Of a DNA stretch of 64,000 bases, positions 8,895 to 20,550 are shown one piece after another. Location of the stretch: assembly GCF_900107265.1 (NCBI RefSeq), contig NZ_FNPJ01000001.1, forward strand, positions 44,186-108,185. The letters run 5' to 3'. The position numbers and the translations under genes are program-made. The notes beneath the pieces were generated by a model that did no database searches, had not been told where the DNA came from, and saw only the letters and a list, made by a program, of their open reading frames with translations. How positions within the stretch are numbered: position 1 is the stretch's first letter; each line of letters opens with the position of its first letter. This DNA is from Nitrosomonas sp. Nm33. GTDB taxonomy: Bacteria; Pseudomonadota; Gammaproteobacteria; Burkholderiales; Nitrosomonadaceae.

Positions 8895-10165
8895 TTAAAG
8901 CTCAGCACCTCGCTGTAATCGCTATAGGGCGTGTTCTTGCAGGCAAAAATCTAACGGAAGTTTTACAGGAGATATGGCAATCGAATCTGCCTCTTTCTCA
9001 TCAACAGCAGGGTGCCATTCAGGATCTGACCTATGGAGTGCTGCGTTATTACGGGCAACTTAACGCATTGCTCAATTTATTGTTAGATAAAACGCTACAA
9101 GATCTTAAGCTGCGTTATTTACTATTGGTAAGTTTATATCAGCTGCAATACAGCAAAGCGCCTTCCTATGCAATTGTTGATCATGCCGTTTCTACTGCCC
9201 GCCTCGTAAGTGATAAACGCGGTGCACCAGGATTGGTTAACGCCGTCTTGCGGAATTTTATACGGAATAGCTCTGCATTATGGGAGCAAATTAATAATGA
9301 TGTTGGGAGATACTCCCATCCTCAGTGGTGGGTCAATAAGCTTCGTAAACAATACCCCCACCATTATAAAGCTATTCTGAGTGCAAGCAATCAGCATCCT
9401 TCAATGACATTACGAGTTAACGTCCGGAAAATCGGGGTTAAAGCCTATCAAAAAATGCTTGAGGAGCACGGTATTAAAGCCGATTTAATATGGTATGCTG
9501 CATTGAAGCTGGCGCAGCCATTGCCAGTAGAGAAACTACCAGGATTTAAGGAAGGTTTTGTATCAATACAAGATGCAGGAGCCCAGTTGGCAGCGACCTT
9601 ACTGGATGTGTATGATGGTATGCACGTGTTAGATGCTTGTGCTGCGCCCGGAGGGAAAAGCACGCATTTAATGGAATTAGCGCAAATAAAATTAACTGTG
9701 CTTGATAGTAATGCGCAGAGACTTATGCGTGTAGCAGAAAATTTTGAGCGACTCGGGAATGAACCTCATCGTGTGGTATGTGGTGATGCACTTTATCCTT
9801 CGGAATGGTGGGATGGTCAAGCATTTGACCGAATTCTGGCTGACGTCCCCTGTAGTGCATCGGGCGTAGTCAGCCGTCATCCTGATATCAAATGGTTGCG
9901 GCGACAAACTGATCTATCCATTTTTGCAAGCAACCAAGAGAATATTCTCAACGCTTTGTGGAAAATTCTGAAACGAGAAGGAAAGTTGCTGTATATAACT
10001 TGCTCTGTTTTTCATGAAGAAAATTCGATTTTAATTAAGAAATTTCTACAATCGCATCAAGATGCTCGTTTATTACCTCTTTCGCATTCTGATATGGTTA
10101 ATGGGCAATTGCTGCCAAGCTCCTTGCATGACGGCTTTTTCTATGCCTTGTTTTGTAAGACTTGA
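8891..10165 (+). CDS. rsmB: 16S rRNA (cytosine-967 C5) methyltransferase
   Basis: Methylates C967 of 16S rRNA using SAM. The chosen start (MIKAQHLAVIAIGRVL) overlaps the fmt stop in ATGA and gives 424 residues, normal for RsmB/Sun; a longer frame from 8753 would overlap fmt by 140 bases. An N-terminal NusB-like domain (about 1-135) precedes the Rossmann methyltransferase domain with DACAAPGGKSTHL (about 248-260), the PC motif ADVPCSASGV (Cys321) and the catalytic ITCSVFHEEN (Cys371). Confidence 0.95.
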   Translation: MIKAQHLAVIAIGRVLAGKNLTEVLQEIWQSNLPLSHQQQGAIQDLTYGVLRYYGQLNALLNLLLDKTLQDLKLRYLLLVSLYQLQYSKAPSYAIVDHAVSTARLVSDKRGAPGLVNAVLRNFIRNSSALWEQINNDVGRYSHPQWWVNKLRKQYPHHYKAILSASNQHPSMTLRVNVRKIGVKAYQKMLEEHGIKADLIWYAALKLAQPLPVEKLPGFKEGFVSIQDAGAQLAATLLDVYDGMHVLDACAAPGGKSTHLMELAQIKLTVLDSNAQRLMRVAENFERLGNEPHRVVCGDALYPSEWWDGQAFDRILADVPCSASGVVSRHPDIKWLRRQTDLSIFASNQENILNALWKILKREGKLLYITCSVFHEENSILIKKFLQSHQDARLLPLSHSDMVNGQLLPSSLHDGFFYALFCKT

Positions 10166-10766
10166 TAGAGCGCTACGATTTAAAGTATTGTTGCAGATCC
10201 TAGCGACAATGCTGCTGATTTTGCTGCTATTGTTAGCAGCACCAGCTCGGGGCGAAGGTGGTATAGAAATAAAATCATTTGCTCTGGAAGCAGTAGGCAA
10301 AGGTTACCAAATAAGTCTTGATGCTGATATCACACTAAACAATACTTTAGAGCAGGCCTTAGAAAAAGGCATCATACTTTATTTTGTATCAAAATTCACT
10401 CTCATAGAGAGTCGTTGGTATTGGCTGGATGAAGAGGTGGCTCGCAGTAAGCGACGTATAGGATTGAGTTATCATGCGCTTACCCGACAATACCGCTTGA
10501 ATGGTAGTCGAATGATGCCACAAGGCTTTGATACGTTGCAGGAAGCACTCCAGACATTGGGAAGGCAGCATAATATCCCTGTTGAGATAAAGTCTACGCT
10601 GAAGCAGGATGCAGAATATGTCGCAACTTTACAAGTATGGCTGGATATTTCTCGATTAGCCAAACCATTTCAAGTAGAGTGGTTTAGTTCAAAAGATTGG
10701 AATCTAAGTTCAGAAAAAAAAGAATGGCGTATTAAATTGCCTGCGCCCCATAAAGAGAATCTATGA
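10143..10766 (+). CDS. DUF4390 family exported protein
   Basis: Member of the DUF4390 family, found between rsmB and ntrY in many betaproteobacteria; function unknown. From the ATG at 10143, which overlaps rsmB by 23 bases, the product is about 207 residues. It has a hydrophobic export segment (LLQILATMLLILLLLLAAPA) ending at ARGEG, then a beta-rich periplasmic part with SRWYWLDEEV and YRLNGSRMMPQGFDTLQEAL, both typical of the family. The upstream ATGs at 10062 and 10128 lie deeper inside rsmB and would make an unlikely leader. Its stop overlaps the kinase start, so coupling to the two-component genes is likely. Confidence 0.8.
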   Translation: MPCFVRLDRALRFKVLLQILATMLLILLLLLAAPARGEGGIEIKSFALEAVGKGYQISLDADITLNNTLEQALEKGIILYFVSKFTLIESRWYWLDEEVARSKRRIGLSYHALTRQYRLNGSRMMPQGFDTLQEALQTLGRQHNIPVEIKSTLKQDAEYVATLQVWLDISRLAKPFQVEWFSSKDWNLSSEKKEWRIKLPAPHKENL

Positions 10767-12934
10767 AGTACGTCATTATCATAGTTACGGGGCTTAGTGT
10801 GGTCATGCTGTTTTTGCTAGCAACAGCGGGCGCTAATACTGAATTTTTTGAGCGTCTTTACCGCTGGCTGATTGGTTTCAATGTAATTTTTGTATTATTT
10901 TTGCTAGTGGTAGTGGGGTTCTTGTTATGGAGGCTAAACAGGAGACTAAAAGCAGGGGTGTTCGGCTCTAAACTAGCACTTCGCTTATTGATGATTTTTT
11001 CACTGATGGCCGTTCTTCCTGGAGTTTTGGTGTATGGCATTTCGGTCCAGTTTTTGGGAAAAAGTATCGAATCCTGGTTTGATGTCAAAGTTGATCAGGC
11101 ATTAGAGGGGGGATTAAATTTAGGGCAAACTATGCTTGATAATTTACTCGAAGAGCTCGAGAAAAAAGCTAAGGCCACTGCATTAACATTATCTGAATCG
11201 CCTGTATTGCCATTATCAGCATTGAATCAGTTATTGGTTCACTCGCAGATACAGGAAGCAACATTATTTAACCAAGATGGTCAAGCGATTGCCTTTTCAA
11301 GCATAGATGACATGGCGCTGTTTCCAGAAATACCCAATGCTGCCGCCATGCGGCATATCCGAATGCAGAAGAGCTATAGTGCAGTGGAATCTATTCCTGG
11401 TAAAGGACTGTATTTACGAGTGCTTGTTCCCGTAAATGTGTTAAATCTTGATGATGATATCCGTGTATTGCAAGTTTTGCAGCAAGTACCCAGATTACTT
11501 GCGGAGAATGCCGAGATTGTTCAAACAGGATATCGCAATTACCAAGAATTAACATTATCCCGTCATGGGTTGACTCGACTTTATGGCATAACATTAACAT
11601 TGGCATTGTTTTTAGCACTTTTTTCTGCCCTTGCTGCCGCTTTCCTTATTAGTGAAAAATTAAGCGCACCGTTGGGCATGTTGGCTGAGGGGACAAGAGC
11701 TGTGGCGCAAGGAGATTTTAGTAGACGCCATTCTGTGCAAAGTAACGACGAACTAGGAATACTGACAGAGTCTTTCAATCTCATGACTGAGCAGCTTGAA
11801 GTGGCACGTGCTACCGCGCAACGGAATCAGCAGGAGATCGAAAATGCCCGGGCTTATCTTGAAAGTATACTGGCTAACCTTTCTTCTGGCGTGATGGTGT
11901 TTGATGAAAAGTTACGCATAAGTACTGTCAATCATAGTGCTGAGCAAATTTTACAGACTCCGTTGACCAATCTGGTAGGGTTAACGATTGAAGAGTGTGC
12001 AGAAAAAGAATCGAAATTGCGTATGCTCGCAACAGAAATACGGATAGGATTCAATTCCGCGAAAATGGGAGAGTGGCAACGTCAAGTATTACATTTTAGT
12101 GAAAATAAGGATCAGGTTTTGCTTCTTCGAGGGTCACACCTGCCTCAAGTGACTGGAGGAGGCGTTGTGGTATTTGATGATATTACCAGCTTACTGCAAG
12201 TTCAGCGCACAGTTGCATGGGGTGAGGTTGCGCGTCGACTTGCTCATGAAATCAAAAATCCTTTGACACCTATCCAACTTTCTGCAGAACGTATGCAGCA
12301 TAAATTGATGGAAAAATTAACTGGGCAGGATGCAAAAATTCTACAGCGCTCTACTGAAACAATCGTCAATCAGGTCGAATCACTTAAGAAGATGGTCAAT
12401 GAATTTAGCGAATATGCACGCATACCTGAACTGGAATTATATCAACTCGATTTTAATAGGCTGATACGTGAAGTGCTTGCGTTATATGAGACTGCAAACA
12501 CTCAATCAGGTCGCAATCATGGTCCAAAAATTAATTTAGAATTGAGCGCAGATCCTTCATTGATTCGCGGAGATCCAACAAGATTACGCCAAGTTATTCA
12601 TAATTTGCTGCAAAATGCTCAGGATGCTTTGGTTGATGTAGTAGAACCCACGATTACAGTGCGAACCGAAACACTCCCTAATAGTGTTCAGTTCAGCGTA
12701 AGTGATAATGGCAAGGGGTTTGCAGAGCAGATTAAAGCGCAGGCATTTGAACCTTATGTAACGACCAAGGTAAAAGGTACGGGTCTCGGACTGCCGATTG
12801 TCAAGAAAATTATTAATGAACATAATGGTACAATCCAAATCGAAAATATCCACCCACAAGGAGCTAAGATCATGATTGTATTACCAAGATTATTATCTGA
12901 TCGCCCTATATCGATTCCTCTTCAAGTAACATAA
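10763..12934 (+). CDS. ntrY: NtrY-type membrane sensor histidine kinase
   Basis: Senses a signal at the membrane and phosphorylates the downstream regulator. The 723-residue product has N-terminal helices at about 2-22, 36-56 and 72-95, a periplasmic part, another helix at about 272-296, then HAMP (about 297-350), a PAS domain (about 365-480) and HisKA with HEIKNPLTPIQLSAERM (phosphorylatable His495). HATPase_c follows with N box HNLLQNAQDAL, VSDNGKGF and GTGLGLPIVKKI. This order is that of NtrY rather than cytosolic NtrB. ATG overlaps the preceding stop by two bases. The stimulus (nitrogen or redox in other bacteria) cannot be read from the sequence. Confidence 0.9.
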   Translation: MKYVIIIVTGLSVVMLFLLATAGANTEFFERLYRWLIGFNVIFVLFLLVVVGFLLWRLNRRLKAGVFGSKLALRLLMIFSLMAVLPGVLVYGISVQFLGKSIESWFDVKVDQALEGGLNLGQTMLDNLLEELEKKAKATALTLSESPVLPLSALNQLLVHSQIQEATLFNQDGQAIAFSSIDDMALFPEIPNAAAMRHIRMQKSYSAVESIPGKGLYLRVLVPVNVLNLDDDIRVLQVLQQVPRLLAENAEIVQTGYRNYQELTLSRHGLTRLYGITLTLALFLALFSALAAAFLISEKLSAPLGMLAEGTRAVAQGDFSRRHSVQSNDELGILTESFNLMTEQLEVARATAQRNQQEIENARAYLESILANLSSGVMVFDEKLRISTVNHSAEQILQTPLTNLVGLTIEECAEKESKLRMLATEIRIGFNSAKMGEWQRQVLHFSENKDQVLLLRGSHLPQVTGGGVVVFDDITSLLQVQRTVAWGEVARRLAHEIKNPLTPIQLSAERMQHKLMEKLTGQDAKILQRSTETIVNQVESLKKMVNEFSEYARIPELELYQLDFNRLIREVLALYETANTQSGRNHGPKINLELSADPSLIRGDPTRLRQVIHNLLQNAQDALVDVVEPTITVRTETLPNSVQFSVSDNGKGFAEQIKAQAFEPYVTTKVKGTGLGLPIVKKIINEHNGTIQIENIHPQGAKIMIVLPRLLSDRPISIPLQVT

Positions 12935-13024
12935 CTATAGAAAATAGTGTTTGAGTTGTTGACTCGATAATATTGCTACAAAGGGTTAGTTGCATTCCAG
13001 TTCTGGGAGGTAAATTACAATATA

Positions 13025-14287
13025 ATGGCCAACAATACGATTCTTGTTGTTGATGATGAAGTTGGCATACGCGAGCTCTTATCCGAAATCTTAAATGATG
13101 AAGGATATCAAGTGGCTTTGGCAGAAAATGCAGAACAAGCTCGCAACTGGCGTAATCAAACTCGCCCCGACTTGGTACTTTTGGATATCTGGATGCCAGA
13201 TACAGATGGTATAACATTACTTAAAGATTGGGCCAATAGTGGATTGCTTACCATGCCAGTTATAATGATGTCTGGACACGGCACCATTGATACTGCAGTA
13301 GAGGCAACACGTATTGGAGCTGTGGGTTACCTTGAAAAACCCATACCTTTGCAAAAATTACTAAGCACTGTTGGGCAAGCTTTGCGCGGCGGGCAAAGTA
13401 AGCCGATTCCGACTCTTACCCTGGTGAGTCTGGGTCGAGGAACTTTAATTGCAGAATTAAAAAAGAAACTCGAGCAGATATCTAATTTGAAAGTACCCGT
13501 ACTGTTCATGGGTGAGCCGGGTGTGGGAATAGAGCATTGTGCTCATTTTCTACATCATATCAATACTCCATGGGTTGAACCGGAATCACTTTCATTTCTT
13601 GCGGAAAACCCAGTGAATTTACTTGAGCAAGCAAAGGACGGTTTATTATTTCTTAGAGAAATTGGCGACCTCAATAAATTGGAACAAAAAGGATTGCTTC
13701 TGCTCCTGAGTAAATTAGAAAAATATAATGTGCGTTTAGTATGCGCTACGACTTTTCCCTTGGCAGAATTAACCGCGCAAGGTATTTATAATCCTAAGTT
13801 ATACGAGATATTAAGCAGTCTTTGTATCAGTGTCCCATCTCTTAGAATGCATCGTGAAGACATTCCTGAACTAGCCAATCAAATACTCTCAAATTGTATT
13901 GAATCGGGTGAAGCGCCATTCATTCATTTTAGTACGGCTGCATTAAACACGTTACGCAACTACGATTGGCCGGGTAATCTGGCTCAACTGACGAGTGTGG
14001 TACATTCGTTAGCTTTAACTTGTACCAGTACTGAAATTTCAGTGGAGCTTGTGCAGCAGACTTTAGCACCTCCTTTAACGACAGCTATATCAATTGCGCC
14101 GGATATACCTTTGAATGCGTCTTTGCGTGAAGCACGAGATTTATTTGAGAAAAATTATTTCGAAAAATTAATTGACCAAGAAGGCGGTAATATGACGCGT
14201 GTTGCCGAACGTGCAGGGCTGGAGCGCACACATCTTTATCGTAAAATAAAAGCACTGGGCATTAAGTTACGTAACCAGAATAGCTGA
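13025..14287 (+). CDS. ntrX: NtrX-type response regulator with degenerate AAA+ domain
   Basis: A 420-residue regulator paired with the upstream kinase. The receiver domain (about 1-120) is complete: acidic pair D10/D11, phospho-acceptor Asp54 in LVLLDIWMPD, and conserved Lys in YLEKPIPL. The central AAA+ domain is degenerate: the P-loop position reads GEPGVGIE (163-170), lacking the GK[ST], the Walker B position reads LFLREIGDL instead of the LFLDEIGDL type, and no GAFTGA loop is present. The C-terminal Fis-type helix-turn-helix (about 376-412, TRVAERAGLERTHLYRKIKAL) is intact. It therefore probably binds DNA but should not hydrolyse ATP or activate sigma-54 polymerase. GGGAGG lies about 14 bases before the ATG. 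Confidence 0.88.
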   Translation: MANNTILVVDDEVGIRELLSEILNDEGYQVALAENAEQARNWRNQTRPDLVLLDIWMPDTDGITLLKDWANSGLLTMPVIMMSGHGTIDTAVEATRIGAVGYLEKPIPLQKLLSTVGQALRGGQSKPIPTLTLVSLGRGTLIAELKKKLEQISNLKVPVLFMGEPGVGIEHCAHFLHHINTPWVEPESLSFLAENPVNLLEQAKDGLLFLREIGDLNKLEQKGLLLLLSKLEKYNVRLVCATTFPLAELTAQGIYNPKLYEILSSLCISVPSLRMHREDIPELANQILSNCIESGEAPFIHFSTAALNTLRNYDWPGNLAQLTSVVHSLALTCTSTEISVELVQQTLAPPLTTAISIAPDIPLNASLREARDLFEKNYFEKLIDQEGGNMTRVAERAGLERTHLYRKIKALGIKLRNQNS

Positions 14288-14441
14288 AATAACATCAAAA
14301 AAGTGTGTTTGAGTGTATTAATAAATCAATGTTGTAGAGCACTTCGTCTTAGGTGATAATATCGGTTTTTGCCAACTTTTGTTGTCATGCGGCGCGGAAG
14401 ATGGATATTCTGTTTTTTGAATTTTTTGAGGGATAGTAAAA

Positions 14442-16457
14442 ATGGGAGCATTTGAGGACTTTAACGCGCCAGTATTCAAGAATTTGACGAGCGCGATTCG
14501 TGCCTTGGCTATGGACGCAGTAGAAAAAGCTAAATCTGGCCACCCTGGCATGCCTATGGGTATGGCAGAAATTGCGGAGGTGCTTTGGATTCATCATTTG
14601 CGTCATAATCCAAGTAACCCCAAATGGGTTGACCGTGACCGCTTCGTTTTGTCCAATGGGCACGGTTCTATGTTGCTTTATGCGCTCTTACATTTGACTG
14701 GTTATGATGTGTCAATTGAAGATATCAAGAATTTTCGGCAACTTCATTCCAAAACACCCGGACATCCAGAATATGGCTATACACCGGGAGTAGAAACAAC
14801 GACAGGGCCTTTAGGACAGGGTATTACCAATGCCGTAGGTATGGCATTGGCAGAAAGAATTCTCGCACAAGAATTTAATCGTCCTGGCTTTGATATTGTT
14901 AATCACTATACCTATGCGTTTCTTGGTGATGGATGCTTGATGGAAGGTATTTCACATGAGGCATTTTCTCTGGCGGGCACATTAGGGCTGGGTAAACTCA
15001 TTTGTTTTTATGACGATAACGGTATTTCAATTGATGGACATGTAGAGGGTTGGTTTACTGACGATACGCCTAAGCGCTTTGAAGCATATGGATGGCATGT
15101 TGTGCCAAATGTAAATGGTCATGATCCAGATGCAATTGAGGCCGCTATCGAGGCTGCCAAAAAGATTCCAAACAAACCCTCTATGATTTGCTGTAAGACG
15201 GTTATTGGGATGGGGTCACCCAATAAAGCCGATACCCATGCAGTTCATGGCGCGGCATTAGGGGAAGAAGAAATCGCGGCTGCACGCCCTCACATTGGAT
15301 GGCATTATCTTCCCTTTGAGATTCCTCAAGAAGTCTACGATGCATGGGATGCACGTGCAAAAGGTAATGAGCTGGAAAGTGAATGGAATTATAAGCTTAC
15401 AGAGTATGAAAAGAAATATCCTGTAGAAGCAACCGAATTCAAGCGTCGTATGACTGGGGAATTACCAGCTAATTGGTCTGAGCATGTTGACAGTTTTATA
15501 AGTCGCGTTAACGCAAAAGAAGAGACTATTGCCACTAGAAAAGCATCGCAGAATGCAATCGAGGGATTAGCACCCATTTTGCCGGAACTGGTCGGAGGGT
15601 CGGCTGATTTAGCGGGTTCTAATCTGACGCTATGGTCTGGTTCAAAAGGAGTGAGTGCAGAATCCGGCGGGAATTATATTTATTATGGTGTACGTGAATT
15701 TGGTATGAGTGCCATTATGAACGGCTTATCATTACATGGCGGTATCATTCCTTACGGGGGCACATTTCTGATGTTCTCAGAATATGCGCGCAATGCTTTG
15801 CGCATGGCTGCTTTAATGAAAATCCGTAATATTTTTGTATTTACTCATGATTCGATTGGCTTAGGTGAAGATGGTCCAACACACCAACCGATAGAGCAAA
15901 CAGCAACATTACGCCTGATACCCAATATGGATGTATGGCGACCTTGTGATACGGTTGAATCAGCTATAGCTTGGGCGCGTGCAATTGAGCGCAAGAATGG
16001 ACCGTCGACCCTTATTTTTAGTCGACAAAATCTGCCTTTCCAGAAAAGAGATGCGGCAACCATCAAGCTAATCGATAAAGGAGCCTATATCTTATCCGAA
16101 GCTGCTGATGGAAACCCGCAGGCAATTATTATTGCAACCGGATCAGAAGTGGGGCTGGCCATGGCTGCGCAGAAAGCATTGTCTGCCGAAGGTATTCAGG
16201 TGCGCGTAGTATCCATGCCATGTACTAGCCGGTTTGATCGCCAAGACCAAACATATCAGGAAAGTGTGTTGCCAAAAGGCATTAAACGTGTTGCGGTAGA
16301 AGCTGGTGTGACAGATTACTGGTATAAGTATGTCGGACTTGAGGGGGAAATCATTGGCATCGATACTTTTGGAGAATCGGCTCCAGCCGAAGTATTATTT
16401 AAATACTTTGGTATCACTGTCGAGAACGTCGTAGAGGCAGTGAAGAGAATTATATAA
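14442..16457 (+). CDS. tkt: Transketolase
   Basis: Thiamine-diphosphate enzyme moving two-carbon units in the Calvin and pentose phosphate cycles. The 671-residue product has the N-terminal GHPGMPMG (about 33-40), a TPP/Mg motif GDGCLMEG (about 162-169), the pyrimidine domain with [11 protein letters not shown], and the C-terminal transketolase domain. Length is normal. It heads the tkt-gap-pgk-pyk-fba cluster, which supplies sugar-phosphate interconversion; in an autotroph this serves carbon fixation. GAGGGA lies before the ATG. A 154-base gap separates it from ntrX, probably holding its promoter. Confidence 0.96.
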   Translation: MGAFEDFNAPVFKNLTSAIRALAMDAVEKAKSGHPGMPMGMAEIAEVLWIHHLRHNPSNPKWVDRDRFVLSNGHGSMLLYALLHLTGYDVSIEDIKNFRQLHSKTPGHPEYGYTPGVETTTGPLGQGITNAVGMALAERILAQEFNRPGFDIVNHYTYAFLGDGCLMEGISHEAFSLAGTLGLGKLICFYDDNGISIDGHVEGWFTDDTPKRFEAYGWHVVPNVNGHDPDAIEAAIEAAKKIPNKPSMICCKTVIGMGSPNKADTHAVHGAALGEEEIAAARPHIGWHYLPFEIPQEVYDAWDARAKGNELESEWNYKLTEYEKKYPVEATEFKRRMTGELPANWSEHVDSFISRVNAKEETIATRKASQNAIEGLAPILPELVGGSADLAGSNLTLWSGSKGVSAESGGNYIYYGVREFGMSAIMNGLSLHGGIIPYGGTFLMFSEYARNALRMAALMKIRNIFVFTHDSIGLGEDGPTHQPIEQTATLRLIPNMDVWRPCDTVESAIAWARAIERKNGPSTLIFSRQNLPFQKRDAATIKLIDKGAYILSEAADGNPQAIIIATGSEVGLAMAAQKALSAEGIQVRVVSMPCTSRFDRQDQTYQESVLPKGIKRVAVEAGVTDYWYKYVGLEGEIIGIDTFGESAPAEVLFKYFGITVENVVEAVKRII

Positions 16458-16516
16458 ATCGTGTCGTTTATTTAGGTAGAAGAGGCATACTTAGTTACGG
16501 TTTTTTTTTGTTTTGA

Positions 16517-17530
<1,014 letters not shown>

Positions 17531-17562
17531 GCCCTCAAAGAATCAAGATAAGCATACGATTT

Positions 17563-17650
17563 ACTCCGAGTAGAAAACTTAAAAGTTTAAACTTCTTAAT
17601 CAGATGTTAATAGAACAAGGTTATGATTTTACTCGGAGTTATTTATTTTG
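17563..17650 (+). terminator. Hairpin between gap and pgk (terminator or attenuator)
   Basis: ACTCCGAGTA (17563-17572) pairs with TACTCGGAGT (17630-17639) across a 57-base loop, which holds a smaller AAGTTTAAACTT self-complementary motif. TATTTATTTTG follows. The long loop is unusual for a simple terminator; partial termination or mRNA end protection between gap and pgk is possible. Confidence 0.5.
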
Positions 17651-17746
17651 TTGCTTATTTCATAATGATTAGTTTATCCCTTTGAGTTAGTAAGCAGTCA
17701 ATCAATACTGCAAGCTATTCTTATTAATATTTATATTGGAGTTAAT

Positions 17747-18925
17747 GTGTCTGTTATCAAGCTCACCGATCTCGATTTGAAAGACAAGCGCGTTTTTATT
17801 CGCGCTGATCTTAATGTACCCATCAAAGATGGCAAAGTTACATCAGATGCGCGCATTACAGCATCGATGGCCACTATAAAATATTGTTTAGATCGTGGCG
17901 CAAGAGTTATGGTAACCTCCCACTTGGGGCGCCCGGAAGAAGGAGTATGGAGTGAGGAGAATTCGCTAAAGCCTGTTGCTGATAATATTGCAGAACGCCT
18001 GGGTAAACCGGTACGTTTGATCAAGGATTGGGTGAATGGTGGATTTGAAGTTGCGCTGGGTGAGTTGGTTGTTCTCGAAAATTGCCGTTTTAATAAAGGC
18101 GAGAAAAAAAACGATGATGTAACTGCCCAGAGCTATGCTAAGTTATGTGACATATTTGTGATGGACGCTTTTGGTACTGCGCATCGAGCTGAAGCATCAA
18201 CTCATGGGATTGCAAAATATGCTCCCGTTGCCTGTGCTGGCATACTTTTGACAGAAGAATTAGAAGCGTTGACTAAAGCTTTACACAATCCAGCACGACC
18301 TATGGTTGCGATTGTTGGAGGTTCAAAAGTATCAACCAAACTGACAGTGCTTGAATCACTTTCTGAAAAAGTAGATCAACTGGTGGTAGGTGGTGGGATT
18401 GCCAATACATTCCTTAAAGCTGCAGGAAAAAATATTGGTAAATCCTTGTGCGAAGATGATTTGATTCCAACTGCAAAAATGTTGATAGATAAAATGAAAC
18501 AGCGAAATGCGACGATTCCAATCGCTGTGGATGTTGTGGTTGGCAAGAAATTTGATGCTAATGAACCAGCTGTGATGAAAGATGCAGATGCCGTATCGGA
18601 TGATGACATGATTTTCGATATAGGACCGAAAAGCGCTAAAGAATTGGCTGATATTATAATGAAGGCAGGTACTGTCGTTTGGAATGGACCTGTAGGTGTA
18701 TTTGAGTTTGATCAGTTCGGTGCAGGCACACATACCATTGCAAAAGCGATTGCTGATACCAAGGCTTTTACATTGGCTGGGGGTGGCGATACTATTGCTG
18801 CAATTCAGAAATATGATATATACGATAAAGTGTCATATATTTCGACAGCTGGGGGGGCTTTTCTTGAATTCTTGGAAGGGAAAAAACTCCCGGCGGTTGA
18901 AATTCTCGAATTGCGAGCACGTTAA
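17747..18925 (+). CDS. pgk: Phosphoglycerate kinase (GTG start)
   Basis: Transfers phosphate between ATP and 3-phosphoglycerate. The 392-residue product begins at GTG (17747) as (M)[20 protein letters not shown], with TTGGAG eight bases upstream; the overlapping ATG at 17745 is out of frame. Family marks are [39 protein letters not shown], the GGSKVSTKL nucleotide region and the C-terminal TLAGGGDT. The length is typical. Third gene of the carbon cluster; pyk follows after 26 bases. Confidence 0.96.
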   Translation: MSVIKLTDLDLKDKRVFIRADLNVPIKDGKVTSDARITASMATIKYCLDRGARVMVTSHLGRPEEGVWSEENSLKPVADNIAERLGKPVRLIKDWVNGGFEVALGELVVLENCRFNKGEKKNDDVTAQSYAKLCDIFVMDAFGTAHRAEASTHGIAKYAPVACAGILLTEELEALTKALHNPARPMVAIVGGSKVSTKLTVLESLSEKVDQLVVGGGIANTFLKAAGKNIGKSLCEDDLIPTAKMLIDKMKQRNATIPIAVDVVVGKKFDANEPAVMKDADAVSDDDMIFDIGPKSAKELADIIMKAGTVVWNGPVGVFEFDQFGAGTHTIAKAIADTKAFTLAGGGDTIAAIQKYDIYDKVSYISTAGGAFLEFLEGKKLPAVEILELRAR

Positions 18926-18951
18926 AATTTGATCTGAAAATTCTTTTTGGA

Positions 18952-20433
18952 ATGATTAGAAGAACGAAAATCGTTGCTACGCTGGGGCCTGCTTGTAGCG
19001 ACTCTACTATTCTGCGGCGCATGATTCTTGCAGGCGTTGATGTCGTGAGAATAAATTTTTCACACGGTACTCGCGAAGAACAAATTGCTTACGCTGACCT
19101 CACTCGTAACCTTGCGCGTTCCACCGGTTATAAGGTTGGAATATTAGCTGATTTGCAAGGACCTAAAATTCGGATTGGTAAATTTGATCACGGGAAAATC
19201 TGGCTCAAAGTAGGCGATGAATTCATACTTGATGCTGACTGCGAATTAGGTAATGAGGAAAGAGTAGGGCTTGACTACAAAGAGTTACCTAACGACGTGG
19301 AAGCTGGTGCGATATTGCTATTAGATGATGGTCGTATTGTTCTTAACGTTGCTAAGGTGGTTGGAAATGAAATATATTGTCAAGTCAAGCAAGGGGGCGT
19401 GCTGTCAAACAATAAAGGCATTAATCGAAAAGGTGGTGGACTGAGCGCGCCAGCTCTGACTAATAAGGACAAGCAGGATATCCAGACTGCCGCAGCATTG
19501 AAAGCGGATTATTTGGCGGTATCTTTTCCTAGGACAGGTGAAGACATACGTCAGGCACGTACTTTAATGCAAGAGGCTGGAGGCAATAGCCTGATTATGG
19601 CAAAAATCGAGCGCTCTGAAGCTATCTTGGCGTTAGATGATATCTTGGATGCATCGGATGCGATCATGGTTGCCCGGGGCGATCTGGCTGTTGAAGTGGG
19701 AGACGCTGCCGTACCAGCATTGCAAAAGCGGATGATACGCTCAGCTCGTGCTAAAAATAAACTCGTCGTAACTGCAACGCAGATGATGGAATCCATGATC
19801 ATTAATCCGATTCCCACTCGTGCTGAAGTATCAGATGTGGCCAATGCAGTATTGGATGGGACTGATGCCGTTATGTTGTCTGCTGAATCTGCTGCAGGGC
19901 AGTATCCGATCGAGGCAGTAGAAGCCATGGCAAGAGTTTGTCTGGAAGCAGAAAAAGAGTACATAGTAAACCAGACATTACAGCGTTCACCCGAAACCCA
20001 GCCAAGTAGCATTGAAGAGGCTATTGCCCGTGCAACGATGTATACTGCTACGGGTCTGAAAATTCGTGCCATCGCAGCGCTTACCCAGAGTGGTGTAACT
20101 GCATTGTTAATGTCCCGAAGAAGCTCAAAAGTGCCCATATTTGCCCTGAGTCCCCAGGAGGATACGCTTGGTAAAATGACTCTGTTTCGAGGGGTTTATC
20201 CCATAAAATTTGGGCAGGACATATTTGATCCAGAAATTGTTTTAGGTTTGGCGGAAGATGAGCTATTTAAGCGTGGGGCAGTGCGTGATGGTGATCTGAT
20301 CGTGATGACCATAGGTGAGCCTGTTGGCAAAGCAGGGGGTACCAATACCATGAAAATCGTTCGTGTAGGTGATCACAGAAAATTGAGAAATCTAGAAAAC
20401 ACTGAAGCAAATCCAGTATCAATAAGTTCTTAA
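18952..20433 (+). CDS. pyk: Pyruvate kinase
   Basis: Makes pyruvate and ATP from PEP and ADP. The 493-residue product begins MIRRTKIVATLGPAC and shows ADLQGPKIRIG, the active-site IMAKIERSEAI (catalytic Lys), IMVARGDLAVEVG (with Ala where many family members have Gly) and the ATQMMESMI loop. The C-terminal allosteric domain is present. It lies 26 bases after pgk and 117 bases before fba, all in one direction, so co-transcription with pgk is likely. Confidence 0.96.
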   Translation: MIRRTKIVATLGPACSDSTILRRMILAGVDVVRINFSHGTREEQIAYADLTRNLARSTGYKVGILADLQGPKIRIGKFDHGKIWLKVGDEFILDADCELGNEERVGLDYKELPNDVEAGAILLLDDGRIVLNVAKVVGNEIYCQVKQGGVLSNNKGINRKGGGLSAPALTNKDKQDIQTAAALKADYLAVSFPRTGEDIRQARTLMQEAGGNSLIMAKIERSEAILALDDILDASDAIMVARGDLAVEVGDAAVPALQKRMIRSARAKNKLVVTATQMMESMIINPIPTRAEVSDVANAVLDGTDAVMLSAESAAGQYPIEAVEAMARVCLEAEKEYIVNQTLQRSPETQPSSIEEAIARATMYTATGLKIRAIAALTQSGVTALLMSRRSSKVPIFALSPQEDTLGKMTLFRGVYPIKFGQDIFDPEIVLGLAEDELFKRGAVRDGDLIVMTIGEPVGKAGGTNTMKIVRVGDHRKLRNLENTEANPVSISS

Positions 20434-20550
20434 TTTTTCTTATCGCAAGTTGATTTAATAAATTAAGAACGCCCTTTATCGAGATACGAATTCCTATCAA
20501 CTAATTTTTATGATAAATCTGATACAAAATTTCAAATGAAGGAGACCTAA

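Noticed and set aside
20426..20470. Hairpin GTTCTTAATTT / AAATTAAGAAC after pyk as terminator
   Set aside because: Stem is AT-rich, part of it is coding, and no T tract follows; pyk-fba read-through remains possible.
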